Shown here: positions 1 through 5,581 of the stretch, piece after piece | Layout: every line of letters starts with the position of its first letter | How positions within the stretch are numbered: position 1 is the first letter of the stretch | From: an uncultured Clostridia bacterium | Lineage (GTDB): Bacteria > Bacillota > Clostridia > Lachnospirales > Lachnospiraceae | DNA length: 5,581 bases | Direction: 5' to 3' | NCBI GenBank assembly: GCA_946186175.1 | Contig: CAMHMG010000198.1 | Coordinates: 1-5,581 of the forward strand | Made by a program: the position numbers and the translations under genes | The notes under the pieces: generated by a model | The model's input: the letters and a program-made list of their open reading frames with translations, nothing else | The model's database searches: none | What the model was told of the DNA's origin: nothing

Positions 1-2975
1 CAATTGCTACTGTTGCTCCAAGTATGTTTAGTGGTATTCCATATAAGCATTTCAGAGATAAAGTAACTTTGACATTAAATTCTTTTGAGGAGAATAGAAA
101 AGTAATTGTACCGATTGGTCAAGAACAAGAACTAAAGTTTATAAAATCTTCATCGCCCAAATTTAATGAATATTCGTATGTTCAATCTGTTGGGGATAAA
201 GAATTAGATGAATCTGAATGGTTTGTTGGCTGTAAAAAAACAACTGATGGTGGTGTATCATTATATGGTAATTATGAAACAGATCTTAACAGTACATTAA
301 AAGTTACAAATAAGATATTCTTTACAGTAAAATATAATGATAGTGAAGATACGGATGAAGATAAAGAGTTAGCAAGTGATTTTAAACTTACAGTAACAGA
401 TGTTTATGCAAATGAATTGAATATTACTGGGGTAGAAGGCGAAGATGCTATACCTAAAACAGAGAATGAAGATCAAGTGTTAAATATATCTGCAGAAAAA
501 ATAACCGGTGATGATCAGACAAATTCTGCTATTTTTACAGCAAGTGTCAAAACAACGCCTCTTTCAAAAGCACCTGTCTGGGGTTCTTCGGATAATAATA
601 TAATTTCCGTTGATTCTATTGACCCCAGTGACAAAAATATATTGACTGCTTTAAATGAAAGTAGTACCAGTAAGGCAAAAATTCATGTAAAAGGTGTTGG
701 AGAGGCTAAGCTTTGGATTTCTAATGGAGTAACAGGTAAGGATGAGCTTAAGAAAGAAATTACCGTTAGAGTTAAATATCCTGTTAATCCTGAAACGACA
801 ACAATATCTGTAAAATCACTCGAATCTGATACGAATGAAAAAGGTTTACAGCTTGAAGCAGGTGGAAGTGATAAAATCACAGTAACACCCGGTTACTCAG
901 AAGAAGGATCTCAGGCTGATAGCGCTAATAAAGCTAAAATATACTTTGAAAGTACGGAACCTTCGGTTGCTACTGTTGATAACGAGGGTAATATTAAAGT
1001 TGCAGATGAAATAGGTGAAAAAACAGAGACTGAAATTAAAATTATTGATGAAACAGGGAAGGTTATTAAGTCGATTCCTCTTAAAATTGTTGATAAAGGC
1101 TCGTTATCACCTAATATTGTTAAGATTTCACCGGAGAATAAATTAGATTTATATGCAAATGAATCTAAGAATGTTACAGCTAAGGTTTATCCTTCCGGTG
1201 CCTCTCAAGATATTGTTTGGTCTTTGGATCCAAATTCAGATGTCTTGGAGAATGATTATGCAAAAATTATTGACAATGGTAGTGGAAGCGCAACTGTTAC
1301 AGCTAAGGCGCGTACTGATGGCGAAGTGAGATTATATGTTAAAGCTAAAGAAAATCCTGATGCTGTTTCAAGCATTATCTTAAATGTTTCTGTTCCTGTC
1401 ACCACTTTGAAGTTCCAGAAACCATCTGCAGAAGTTGCTGTTGATGCTACTTTGGAAATTGGAATGGCTACAGAACCAAGCGAGGAATTAGCACTTCTTT
1501 ATCAGCCGGCAGAAGCAAGTAATAATGCTGTCACATGGGAGATTAAGGATAAATCAATTGCTAATTTTGTTGATACTACTAATAAAGTAACTCTTTATGA
1601 TGGAATTCCGGCTATTATAGGAATTAAGCAGGGAACTACAAAGCTTACTGCTACAACAGCAAATGGTAAAACTGCATCTATAGATATTAATGTATATCAG
1701 CCGCTAACTGATTTCTCAGTAGAAGAGAGTAAGACAGTACATAAGGGAGATACATTTAAGCTTAAGGTTGATAAAACACCGGCTGGCTCTAGTGAGCAGT
1801 TTGTATTTTCATCTTCTGATGAAAATATTGCAACTGTAGATTCACAAGGTAATGTAAAGGCTGTTGCTGAAGGTCAGGTTTCAATAAATGTTGCAAGAAT
1901 TAGTAATGGTGAATCTAAATATTGTACCGTTACAGTTATTGAAAAAGTTAACACTATATCTATTCTTGATTCAACTATAGAAATTAATGTTGAAGGAACC
2001 TATTCGATTGGAAAAGCATCTGACGGTGAGGATGTTAAGACTGGTTATAGATTAAGTCCTAATTCATCAGATGTACCAACATGGACCTCATCTAATCCGC
2101 AAATTGCATCTGTTGAATATGAAAATGGTAATGTGACGATAAAGGGTGTCGCACCTGGTTCTGCAACTATTACAGCTACTATGTTATCGGGAGCAACAAC
2201 ATCAATTACTGTTAATGTAGTTTCAGTTAACACAGAACTTAAATTTACAGAAGAAAGCAAGAACGTGGCAGTTGGTACTCAGACAGCGGTAACTTTAACA
2301 AAAAATCCGGCAGAAGCAACAGAAGGTATTACCTATTCATCATCTGATGAGACGATTGCGAAGGTTGATGAGAATGGTGTTGTTACCGGTGTCGCTAAGG
2401 GTAATGCAACTATTACTGCTACAGGTAAAGTTTCCGGTGTATCAACAAGTATTACTATTAATGTAACTGTACCGGCAACAGGAGTGAAATTAGTTACAAC
2501 ATATGCAAGTGAGAAGAAGATTTATCTTGTGAAAGGATCATCATATCAGTTACAGTATAAGTTATTACCTGAAGATTCAACTGACACGGTTAAATACTCT
2601 ACTAACAAGAAAAAGATTGCTTCGGTTTCAGAGGATGGAACAATTACAGCAAAGAAGAAGGGCAATGCAACTATAACGGTCGTAACCGAATCAGGTAAAA
2701 AAACTACTTTGAAGGTATATGTTGTCAAGAAAGAGAAGAACGCTAAGAAGATTAAGATCAAAACTTCTTCTATCAAAGTAGGACAGACTGTAAAACTCAA
2801 ATATACAGTTACAGCTGCTACAACAACAAATACATTAAGTTATTCTGTTAATAAACCTAATATTGCTGAAATTGATGAGTATGGTTATATAACAGGTCTT
2901 AAGAAGGGTAAAGTTAAAGTAACTGTTACAGCAAGCAATGGTAAGAAAAAGACAAAAACAATTAAGGTCAAATAA
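1..2975 (+). CDS. Tandem Ig-like (Big_2-type) repeat surface protein, 5'-truncated by the window edge
   Basis: This is the C-terminal part of a large extracellular protein. The frame is open to the left edge (first whole codon at 3, reading IATVAPS before the Met at 24). That Met has no ribosome binding site, so the true start lies upstream. Residues below count from the Met at 24. From about residue 130 the protein is a chain of roughly 80-120-residue beta-rich units. Each has a W/Y-x-S-S/T-x-x-x-x-I-A-x-V-D core, a G-x-V/I-x-G/A step, a G-x-A-x-I-T-A/V stretch and a closing I-x-V-x-V strand. Cores lie near residues 185, 306, 396, 503, 593, 684, 768, 855 and 938. This is the Big_2 (bacterial Ig-like group 2) pattern found in adhesins and secreted enzymes. 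The last two units are lysine-rich, ending GKKKTKTIKVK. No LPXTG motif, C-terminal membrane helix, SLH or enzymatic domain is visible. Adhesion or a spacer role for an upstream domain is inference; the fold assignment is firm. Confidence 0.85.
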   Translation, partial: IATVAPSMFSGIPYKHFRDKVTLTLNSFEENRKVIVPIGQEQELKFIKSSSPKFNEYSYVQSVGDKELDESEWFVGCKKTTDGGVSLYGNYETDLNSTLKVTNKIFFTVKYNDSEDTDEDKELASDFKLTVTDVYANELNITGVEGEDAIPKTENEDQVLNISAEKITGDDQTNSAIFTASVKTTPLSKAPVWGSSDNNIISVDSIDPSDKNILTALNESSTSKAKIHVKGVGEAKLWISNGVTGKDELKKEITVRVKYPVNPETTTISVKSLESDTNEKGLQLEAGGSDKITVTPGYSEEGSQADSANKAKIYFESTEPSVATVDNEGNIKVADEIGEKTETEIKIIDETGKVIKSIPLKIVDKGSLSPNIVKISPENKLDLYANESKNVTAKVYPSGASQDIVWSLDPNSDVLENDYAKIIDNGSGSATVTAKARTDGEVRLYVKAKENPDAVSSIILNVSVPVTTLKFQKPSAEVAVDATLEIGMATEPSEELALLYQPAEASNNAVTWEIKDKSIANFVDTTNKVTLYDGIPAIIGIKQGTTKLTATTANGKTASIDINVYQPLTDFSVEESKTVHKGDTFKLKVDKTPAGSSEQFVFSSSDENIATVDSQGNVKAVAEGQVSINVARISNGESKYCTVTVIEKVNTISILDSTIEINVEGTYSIGKASDGEDVKTGYRLSPNSSDVPTWTSSNPQIASVEYENGNVTIKGVAPGSATITATMLSGATTSITVNVVSVNTELKFTEESKNVAVGTQTAVTLTKNPAEATEGITYSSSDETIAKVDENGVVTGVAKGNATITATGKVSGVSTSITINVTVPATGVKLVTTYASEKKIYLVKGSSYQLQYKLLPEDSTDTVKYSTNKKKIASVSEDGTITAKKKGNATITVVTESGKKTTLKVYVVKKEKNAKKIKIKTSSIKVGQTVKLKYTVTAATTTNTLSYSVNKPNIAEIDEYGYITGLKKGKVKVTVTASNGKKKTKTIKVK
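1701..2972 (+). repeat. Diverged tandem repeats encoding the last five Ig-like domains
   Basis: Five consecutive units of about 80-90 codons begin near 1701, 1947, 2226, 2472 and 2736. They are the most regular part of the gene. Some similarity survives in the DNA. The G-x-A-T-I-T-A segment reads GGTTCTGCAACTATTACAGC at 2157, GGTAATGCAACTATTACTGC at 2400 and GGCAATGCAACTATAACGG near 2661. The stretch GGTGTCGC precedes it at 2145 and 2388. This suggests growth by internal duplication followed by drift. The earlier units (before 1701) are longer and less alike. Confidence 0.7.
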
Positions 2976-3018
2976 TATCGGATAAGTATAATAATTAAAA
3001 GAATTTTTTGAAGTTTTT

Positions 3019-3056
3019 GAGGGGATATTTGGTTGCAAATATCCTCTCTTTATGTT
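3019..3056 (+). terminator. Intrinsic terminator of the Ig-like repeat gene
   Basis: GAGGGGATATTT (3019-3030) pairs with AAATATCCTCTC (3037-3048) over 12 bp with a single G-U pair. The loop is the six bases GGTTGC. The stem is followed by TTTATGTT, a short and interrupted U-rich tail. It lies 43 bases after the TAA at 2973-2975 and 78 bases before the thiolase ATG. It therefore most simply ends the surface-protein transcript and insulates the butyrate genes. The weak tail leaves some read-through possible. Confidence 0.75.
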
Positions 3057-3134
3057 ATCATGAAAAACAGATTGCGTGATGATAGGGGAAGACTGCCCTT
3101 TCATACGTAAAATTTTAAACGGAGGATTTTTATT

Positions 3135-4328
3135 ATGTCAAAAAAAGTTGTTTTAGCTGGCGCTTGTCGTACAGCAATCGGAACCATGCTCGGTTCATTA
3201 TCTACAACCCCGGCTGCAGAGCTCGGTGCAATCGTTATCAAGGAGGCTTTAAGCCGTGCAGGTGTTCCTGCTGATCAGGTTGATCATGTATATATGGGTT
3301 GTGTAATTCAGGCTGGACTTGGTCAGAATGTTGCACGTCAGGCTACTCTTAAGGCAGGACTTCCTGTTGAGTGTCCTGCTGTTACGGTTAATGTTGTTTG
3401 TGGTTCAGGTCTTAACGCTGTTAATATGGCCGCACAGATGATTCAGGCCGGAGATGCAGATATCGTTGTTGCAGGTGGTATGGAGAACATGTCAATGGCA
3501 CCATATGCACTTCCTAATGCAAGAAGCGGTTACAGAATGACATGGCCAAGCCAGAGCAAGGGTGCAATCATGGATACAATGGTTAATGATGCACTTTGGG
3601 ATGCATTTAATGATTATCACATGATCCAGACAGCTGACAATGTAGCAGAGCAGTGGGGACTTACAAGAGAAGAGCTTGATGAGTTTGCTGTTAAGAGTCA
3701 GGCTAAGGCTTGTGCTGCAAGAGCAGAGGGCAAGTTCAAGAGAGAGATCGTTCCTGTTGAGGTCAAGAAGAAGAAAGAGACAGTTATCTTTGATACTGAT
3801 GAAGGACCACGTGAGGGAATTACAGCTGAGAAGCTTGCCGGTATGAGAGCAATCAATCCGGGTGGATATGTTACTGCAGGTAATGCATCAGGAATTAATG
3901 ACGGTGCAGCAGCAGTTGTATTGTTAAGTGAAGAAAAGGCTAAAGAGCTTGGAGTTAAGCCTATGGCTACATTTGTTGCAGGTGCACTTGCAGGTGTTGA
4001 TCCTTCAATCATGGGTGTTGGTCCTGTTGCAGCAACTAAGAAGGCTATGGCTAAGGCTGATTACAAGATTGAGGACTTTGATGTAATCGAGGCTAATGAG
4101 GCATTTGCAGCTCAGTCTGTTGCAGTTGGTAAGGATCTTGGAATTGATGTTGACAAGCAGCTTAATCCGCGTGGAGGTGCTATAGCACTTGGACATCCTG
4201 TTGGAGCATCAGGAGCACGTATTCTTGTTACACTTCTTCATGAGATGGAAGATATGGATGCTAAGAAGGGTCTGGCTACACTTTGTATCGGTGGCGGTAT
4301 GGGTTGTGCTACTATCGTTGAGAGATAA
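3135..4328 (+). CDS. thl: Acetyl-CoA acetyltransferase (thiolase)
   Basis: This cytoplasmic biosynthetic thiolase condenses two acetyl-CoA to acetoacetyl-CoA and CoA, the entry step of the acetyl-CoA to butyryl-CoA pathway. At 397 residues it has the usual full length of the family (about 390-400). The acyl-accepting cysteine is C89 in NVVCGSG. The other active-site motifs are NEAF (N321), GHPVGASGAR (H354) and CIGGGMG (C384). The H354-to-C384 spacing of 30 matches the His348/Cys378 pair of characterised bacterial thiolases. The thiolase loop carries YHM at 161-163. The start is set by GGAGGA at 3121-3126, eight bases before ATG. A promoter is expected between the terminator at 3019-3056 and this site, but only weak candidates are visible. 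crt follows after 107 bases and hbd after that, which supports butyrate synthesis rather than fatty-acid degradation. Known clostridial thiolases can form a Cys88-Cys378 disulfide redox switch. Both cysteines are present here, but whether they switch is inference. Confidence 0.96.
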   Translation: MSKKVVLAGACRTAIGTMLGSLSTTPAAELGAIVIKEALSRAGVPADQVDHVYMGCVIQAGLGQNVARQATLKAGLPVECPAVTVNVVCGSGLNAVNMAAQMIQAGDADIVVAGGMENMSMAPYALPNARSGYRMTWPSQSKGAIMDTMVNDALWDAFNDYHMIQTADNVAEQWGLTREELDEFAVKSQAKACAARAEGKFKREIVPVEVKKKKETVIFDTDEGPREGITAEKLAGMRAINPGGYVTAGNASGINDGAAAVVLLSEEKAKELGVKPMATFVAGALAGVDPSIMGVGPVAATKKAMAKADYKIEDFDVIEANEAFAAQSVAVGKDLGIDVDKQLNPRGGAIALGHPVGASGARILVTLLHEMEDMDAKKGLATLCIGGGMGCATIVER

Positions 4329-4354
4329 GAAGAGAATCTGGTCTAAGACGTACA

Positions 4355-4390
4355 AGCGCACTAAGTGAATAATTGTGAGCTTAGTGCGCT
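4355..4390 (+). promoter_or_regulatory. Perfect 11-bp hairpin in the thl-crt spacer
   Basis: AGCGCACTAAG (4355-4365) and CTTAGTGCGCT (4380-4390) are exact inverted repeats around a 14-base loop. With one bulged A at 4354, TAC (4351-4353) can pair with GTA (4391-4393) and lengthen the stem. It is followed by GTATAATAATTTT rather than an immediate U-run, so it is not a clean intrinsic terminator. It starts 26 bases after the thl stop and ends 45 bases before the crt ATG. Possible roles are partial termination, 3'-end protection of a thl message after processing, or a binding site for a dimeric regulator. The sequence does not decide between them. Confidence 0.6.
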
Positions 4391-4435
4391 GTATAATAAT
4401 TTTGACATGATAATTATATAAAGGAGATTAATTCA

Positions 4436-5227
4436 ATGGAATTTATCACATATGAGCAGGATGGATTTGTTGGTGTTATTACCATCAATCGTCCCAAAGC
4501 ACTCAATGCACTTAATTCACAGGTGCTTGATGAGTTAAATGAAACTCTTGATTCAATTAACCTTGATAATACAAGAGCTCTTATTCTTACAGGTGCCGGA
4601 GATAAGTCTTTTGTTGCCGGTGCAGATATTGGTGAAATGTCAACACTTACCAAGGCAGAGGGTGAGGCTTTCGGTAAGAAGGGTAACGATGTATTCAGAA
4701 AGCTTGAGACATTCCCTATTCCTGTTATTGCAGCTGTTAATGGTTTTGCACTCGGTGGAGGATGTGAGATTTCAATGAGCTGTGATATCAGAATCTGTTC
4801 TGAGAATGCAATTTTTGGTCAGCCTGAGGTTGGACTTGGAATCACACCGGGATTTGGTGGTACTCAGAGACTTGCACGTTTGGTTGGCGCAGGTATGGCT
4901 AAGCAGATGATCTACACAGCAAGGAATATTAAGGCTGATGAGGCATATCGTATCGGACTTGTTAATGCCGTATATCCTGCTGATGAGCTTATGGAGCAGG
5001 CACGTAAGATGGCAGCAGGAATTGCAGCTAATGCACCTATTGCAGTACGTAACTGCAAGAAGGCTATCAACGATGGTTTGCAGGTTGATATGGATCAGGC
5101 TATCGTTATTGAAGAGAAACTTTTTGGTGACTGTTTCGAGACAGAGGATCAGAAGGCAGGAATGAGCAACTTCTTAGAGAAGGACAAAGAGAAGAAACTT
5201 AAAGTTGTTCCTTTCCAGAACAAATAA
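4436..5227 (+). CDS. crt: Crotonase (3-hydroxybutyryl-CoA dehydratase, short-chain enoyl-CoA hydratase)
   Basis: This crotonase-fold enzyme dehydrates 3-hydroxybutyryl-CoA to crotonyl-CoA in the cytoplasm, the third step toward butyryl-CoA. Its 263 residues match the family's usual length of about 260. The N-terminal signature is GVITINRPKALNALN. The oxyanion-hole region is FVAGADI (59-65) together with ALGGGCE (105-111). The two catalytic glutamates are E111 in GGGCE and E131 in GQPEVGLG, twenty residues apart as in rat enoyl-CoA hydratase (Glu144/Glu164). PGFGGTQRL follows at 138-146. The C-terminus is lysine-rich (KDKEKKLKVV). The start is set by AAGGAG at 4421-4426, nine bases before ATG. 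It lies between thl and hbd on the same strand with spacers of just over 100 bases. That is wide for an operon, and both spacers hold hairpins, so expression may be tuned gene by gene. The family includes other CoA dehydratases; the neighbours make Crt the clear choice. Confidence 0.95.
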   Translation: MEFITYEQDGFVGVITINRPKALNALNSQVLDELNETLDSINLDNTRALILTGAGDKSFVAGADIGEMSTLTKAEGEAFGKKGNDVFRKLETFPIPVIAAVNGFALGGGCEISMSCDIRICSENAIFGQPEVGLGITPGFGGTQRLARLVGAGMAKQMIYTARNIKADEAYRIGLVNAVYPADELMEQARKMAAGIAANAPIAVRNCKKAINDGLQVDMDQAIVIEEKLFGDCFETEDQKAGMSNFLEKDKEKKLKVVPFQNK

Positions 5228-5240
5228 GATTTATATGGGT

Positions 5241-5325
5241 ATAGGAGGTTGAATACCTCATTCGTTGCCTTGAGGCGACAGCCTCTCATATATGAGAGGA
5301 GAAATACAAAACAACAAATAGGAGG
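5241..5325 (+). promoter_or_regulatory. Structured hbd leader with overlapping alternative stem-loops
   Basis: The spacer between crt and hbd holds a chain of GAGG/CCTC inverted repeats that compete with each other. Pairing A is GAGGT 5245-5249 with ACCTC 5255-5259. Pairing B is CCTCA 5256-5260 with TGAGG 5271-5275. An imperfect hairpin pairs 5264-5269 with 5274-5279 (one G-U). Pairing C is GAGGC 5272-5276 with GCCTC 5281-5285 around a GACA loop. Pairing D is the palindrome at 5282-5299. A excludes B, B excludes C, and C excludes D. ATAGGAGG occurs twice, at 5241-5248 (inside A) and at 5318-5325 (the real hbd ribosome binding site). The stretch from 5300 to 5325 is A-rich and looks unstructured. 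The arrangement resembles an attenuator or translational control leader, but no known riboswitch class was recognised and the function is inference. Confidence 0.45.
5282..5299. repeat. 18-bp perfect palindrome upstream of hbd
   Basis: CCTCTCATATATGAGAGG is identical to its reverse complement over all 18 bases. As RNA it gives a 7-bp stem (5282-5288 with 5293-5299) closed by the loop TATA. As DNA it is a candidate site for a dimeric regulator. It is not followed by a U-run (next bases are AGAAATACAAAAC), so it is not an intrinsic terminator. Its right edge lies 34 bases before the hbd ATG. Confidence 0.7.
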
Positions 5326-5333
5326 ATACAAGC

Positions 5334-5581
5334 ATGAAGGTAGGCGTAATTGGCGCAGGTACCATGGGACAGGGAATTGCTAAGGCATTCGCTATGGTTG
5401 ATGGCTATGAGGTAGCTCTTTGCGATATTAAGCAGGAGTGGGCTGATGGCGGAAAGGACAAGATTGCTAAAGGATATGCAAGACTTGTCGAAAAAGGAAA
5501 AATGACACAGGAGCAGGTAGATGGTATTCTTTCAAGCATCACTGCAGGTCTTAAAGAAGATCTTTGTGCAGATTGCGATTT
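5334..5581 (+). CDS. hbd: 3-hydroxybutyryl-CoA dehydrogenase, N-terminal part (cut by the window edge)
   Basis: The enzyme reduces acetoacetyl-CoA to 3-hydroxybutyryl-CoA, the step between Thl and Crt. Only 82 whole codons are in the window. The translation begins MKVGVIGAGTMGQGIAKAF, the N-terminal Rossmann fold of the 3-hydroxyacyl-CoA dehydrogenase family, with GAGTMG at residues 7-12 as the dinucleotide-binding glycine motif. An acidic residue, D31 in ALCDIK, ends the second strand. This usually favours NAD over NADP, although related clostridial enzymes differ. The helical stretch YARLVEKGKMTQEQVDGILS and the following ITAGLKEDLCADCD match the family at these positions. Full-length members have about 280-290 residues, so roughly 200 are missing on the right. 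The start is set by AGGAGG at 5320-5325, eight bases before ATG. The gene follows crt after 106 bases. Confidence 0.94.
   Translation, partial: MKVGVIGAGTMGQGIAKAFAMVDGYEVALCDIKQEWADGGKDKIAKGYARLVEKGKMTQEQVDGILSSITAGLKEDLCADCD

Noticed and set aside
2987..2992. Perfect TATAAT just after the surface-protein stop, a possible promoter for thl
   Set aside because: No acceptable -35 lies 16-18 bases upstream, and a transcript from here would run straight into the terminator hairpin at 3019-3048. It would only make sense as an attenuated leader, for which nothing else is visible.
3055..3083. TTATCA (3055-3060) and GATGAT (3078-3083) with 17-base spacing as a thl promoter
   Set aside because: Each hexamer matches the consensus at only four of six positions, which is common by chance in A/T-rich DNA. 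The position after the terminator is right, but the match is too weak to annotate.
3108..3117. 10-bp palindrome TAAAATTTTA just before the thl ribosome binding site
   Set aside because: It is short and made only of A and T, so expected by chance, and it does not match the Rex or CcpA operator consensus.
683..4196. Reverse-strand open frames opposite the surface-protein gene and thl (for example 2546-2800 and 3698-4012)
   Set aside because: They lie wholly or mostly inside well-supported forward genes, lack ribosome binding sites, and their translations are low-complexity mirrors of the repeat or thiolase codons.
4392..4420. TATAAT (4392-4397), TTGACA (4402-4407) and TATATA (4415-4420) upstream of crt as a promoter
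   Set aside because: The perfect TTGACA lies downstream of TATAAT and only 7 bases before TATATA; a correctly spaced -10 would fall on the ribosome binding site. The elements do not form a usable pair.
4539..5165. Additional + strand open frames inside crt (4539-4778 and 4938-5165)
   Set aside because: They are out-of-frame shadows of crt, whose own frame encodes a complete crotonase with both catalytic glutamates.
5249..5273. Leader peptide after the first ATAGGAGG in the crt-hbd spacer
   Set aside because: The TTG at 5249 directly abuts the Shine-Dalgarno sequence, and the TTG at 5265 is too far away and gives only two codons before TGA. No ATG or GTG is suitably placed.

Overview
The window looks like chromosomal DNA of an anaerobic, butyrate-producing Gram-positive bacterium. 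The most likely group is Lachnospiraceae (Butyrivibrio, Roseburia or Eubacterium-like). This rests on the gene set and order (thiolase, crotonase, 3-hydroxybutyryl-CoA dehydrogenase), strong GGAGG-type ribosome binding sites, A/T-rich spacers and a large bacterial Ig-like repeat protein next door. The family-level placement is inference; the genus cannot be fixed from this sequence alone.

Layout, all genes on the + strand: (1) from the left edge to 2975, the 3' part of a very long gene for a cell-surface or secreted protein made of tandem Ig-like (Big_2-type) domains. Its start lies upstream of the window. (2) 2976-3134, a spacer with a good intrinsic terminator hairpin for the surface protein, then the leader and ribosome binding site of the next gene. 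(3) 3135-4328, acetyl-CoA acetyltransferase (thl). (4) 4329-4435, a spacer with an 11-bp perfect hairpin. (5) 4436-5227, crotonase (crt). (6) 5228-5333, a spacer packed with short overlapping inverted repeats, including an 18-bp perfect palindrome. (7) 5334 to the right edge, the N-terminal 82 codons of 3-hydroxybutyryl-CoA dehydrogenase (hbd).

The last three genes encode consecutive steps of the acetyl-CoA to butyryl-CoA route. Thl condenses two acetyl-CoA to acetoacetyl-CoA, Hbd reduces it to 3-hydroxybutyryl-CoA, and Crt dehydrates that to crotonyl-CoA. Butyryl-CoA dehydrogenase and its electron transfer flavoprotein (bcd, etfB, etfA) would be expected just beyond the right edge. The surface protein is separated from them by a terminator and has no visible functional link.

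No mobile element, CRISPR array, tRNA or rRNA was seen. I see no clearly new system. The parts that deserve a second look are the two structured intercistronic spacers and the switch from acidic to lysine-rich repeats at the C-terminus of the surface protein.
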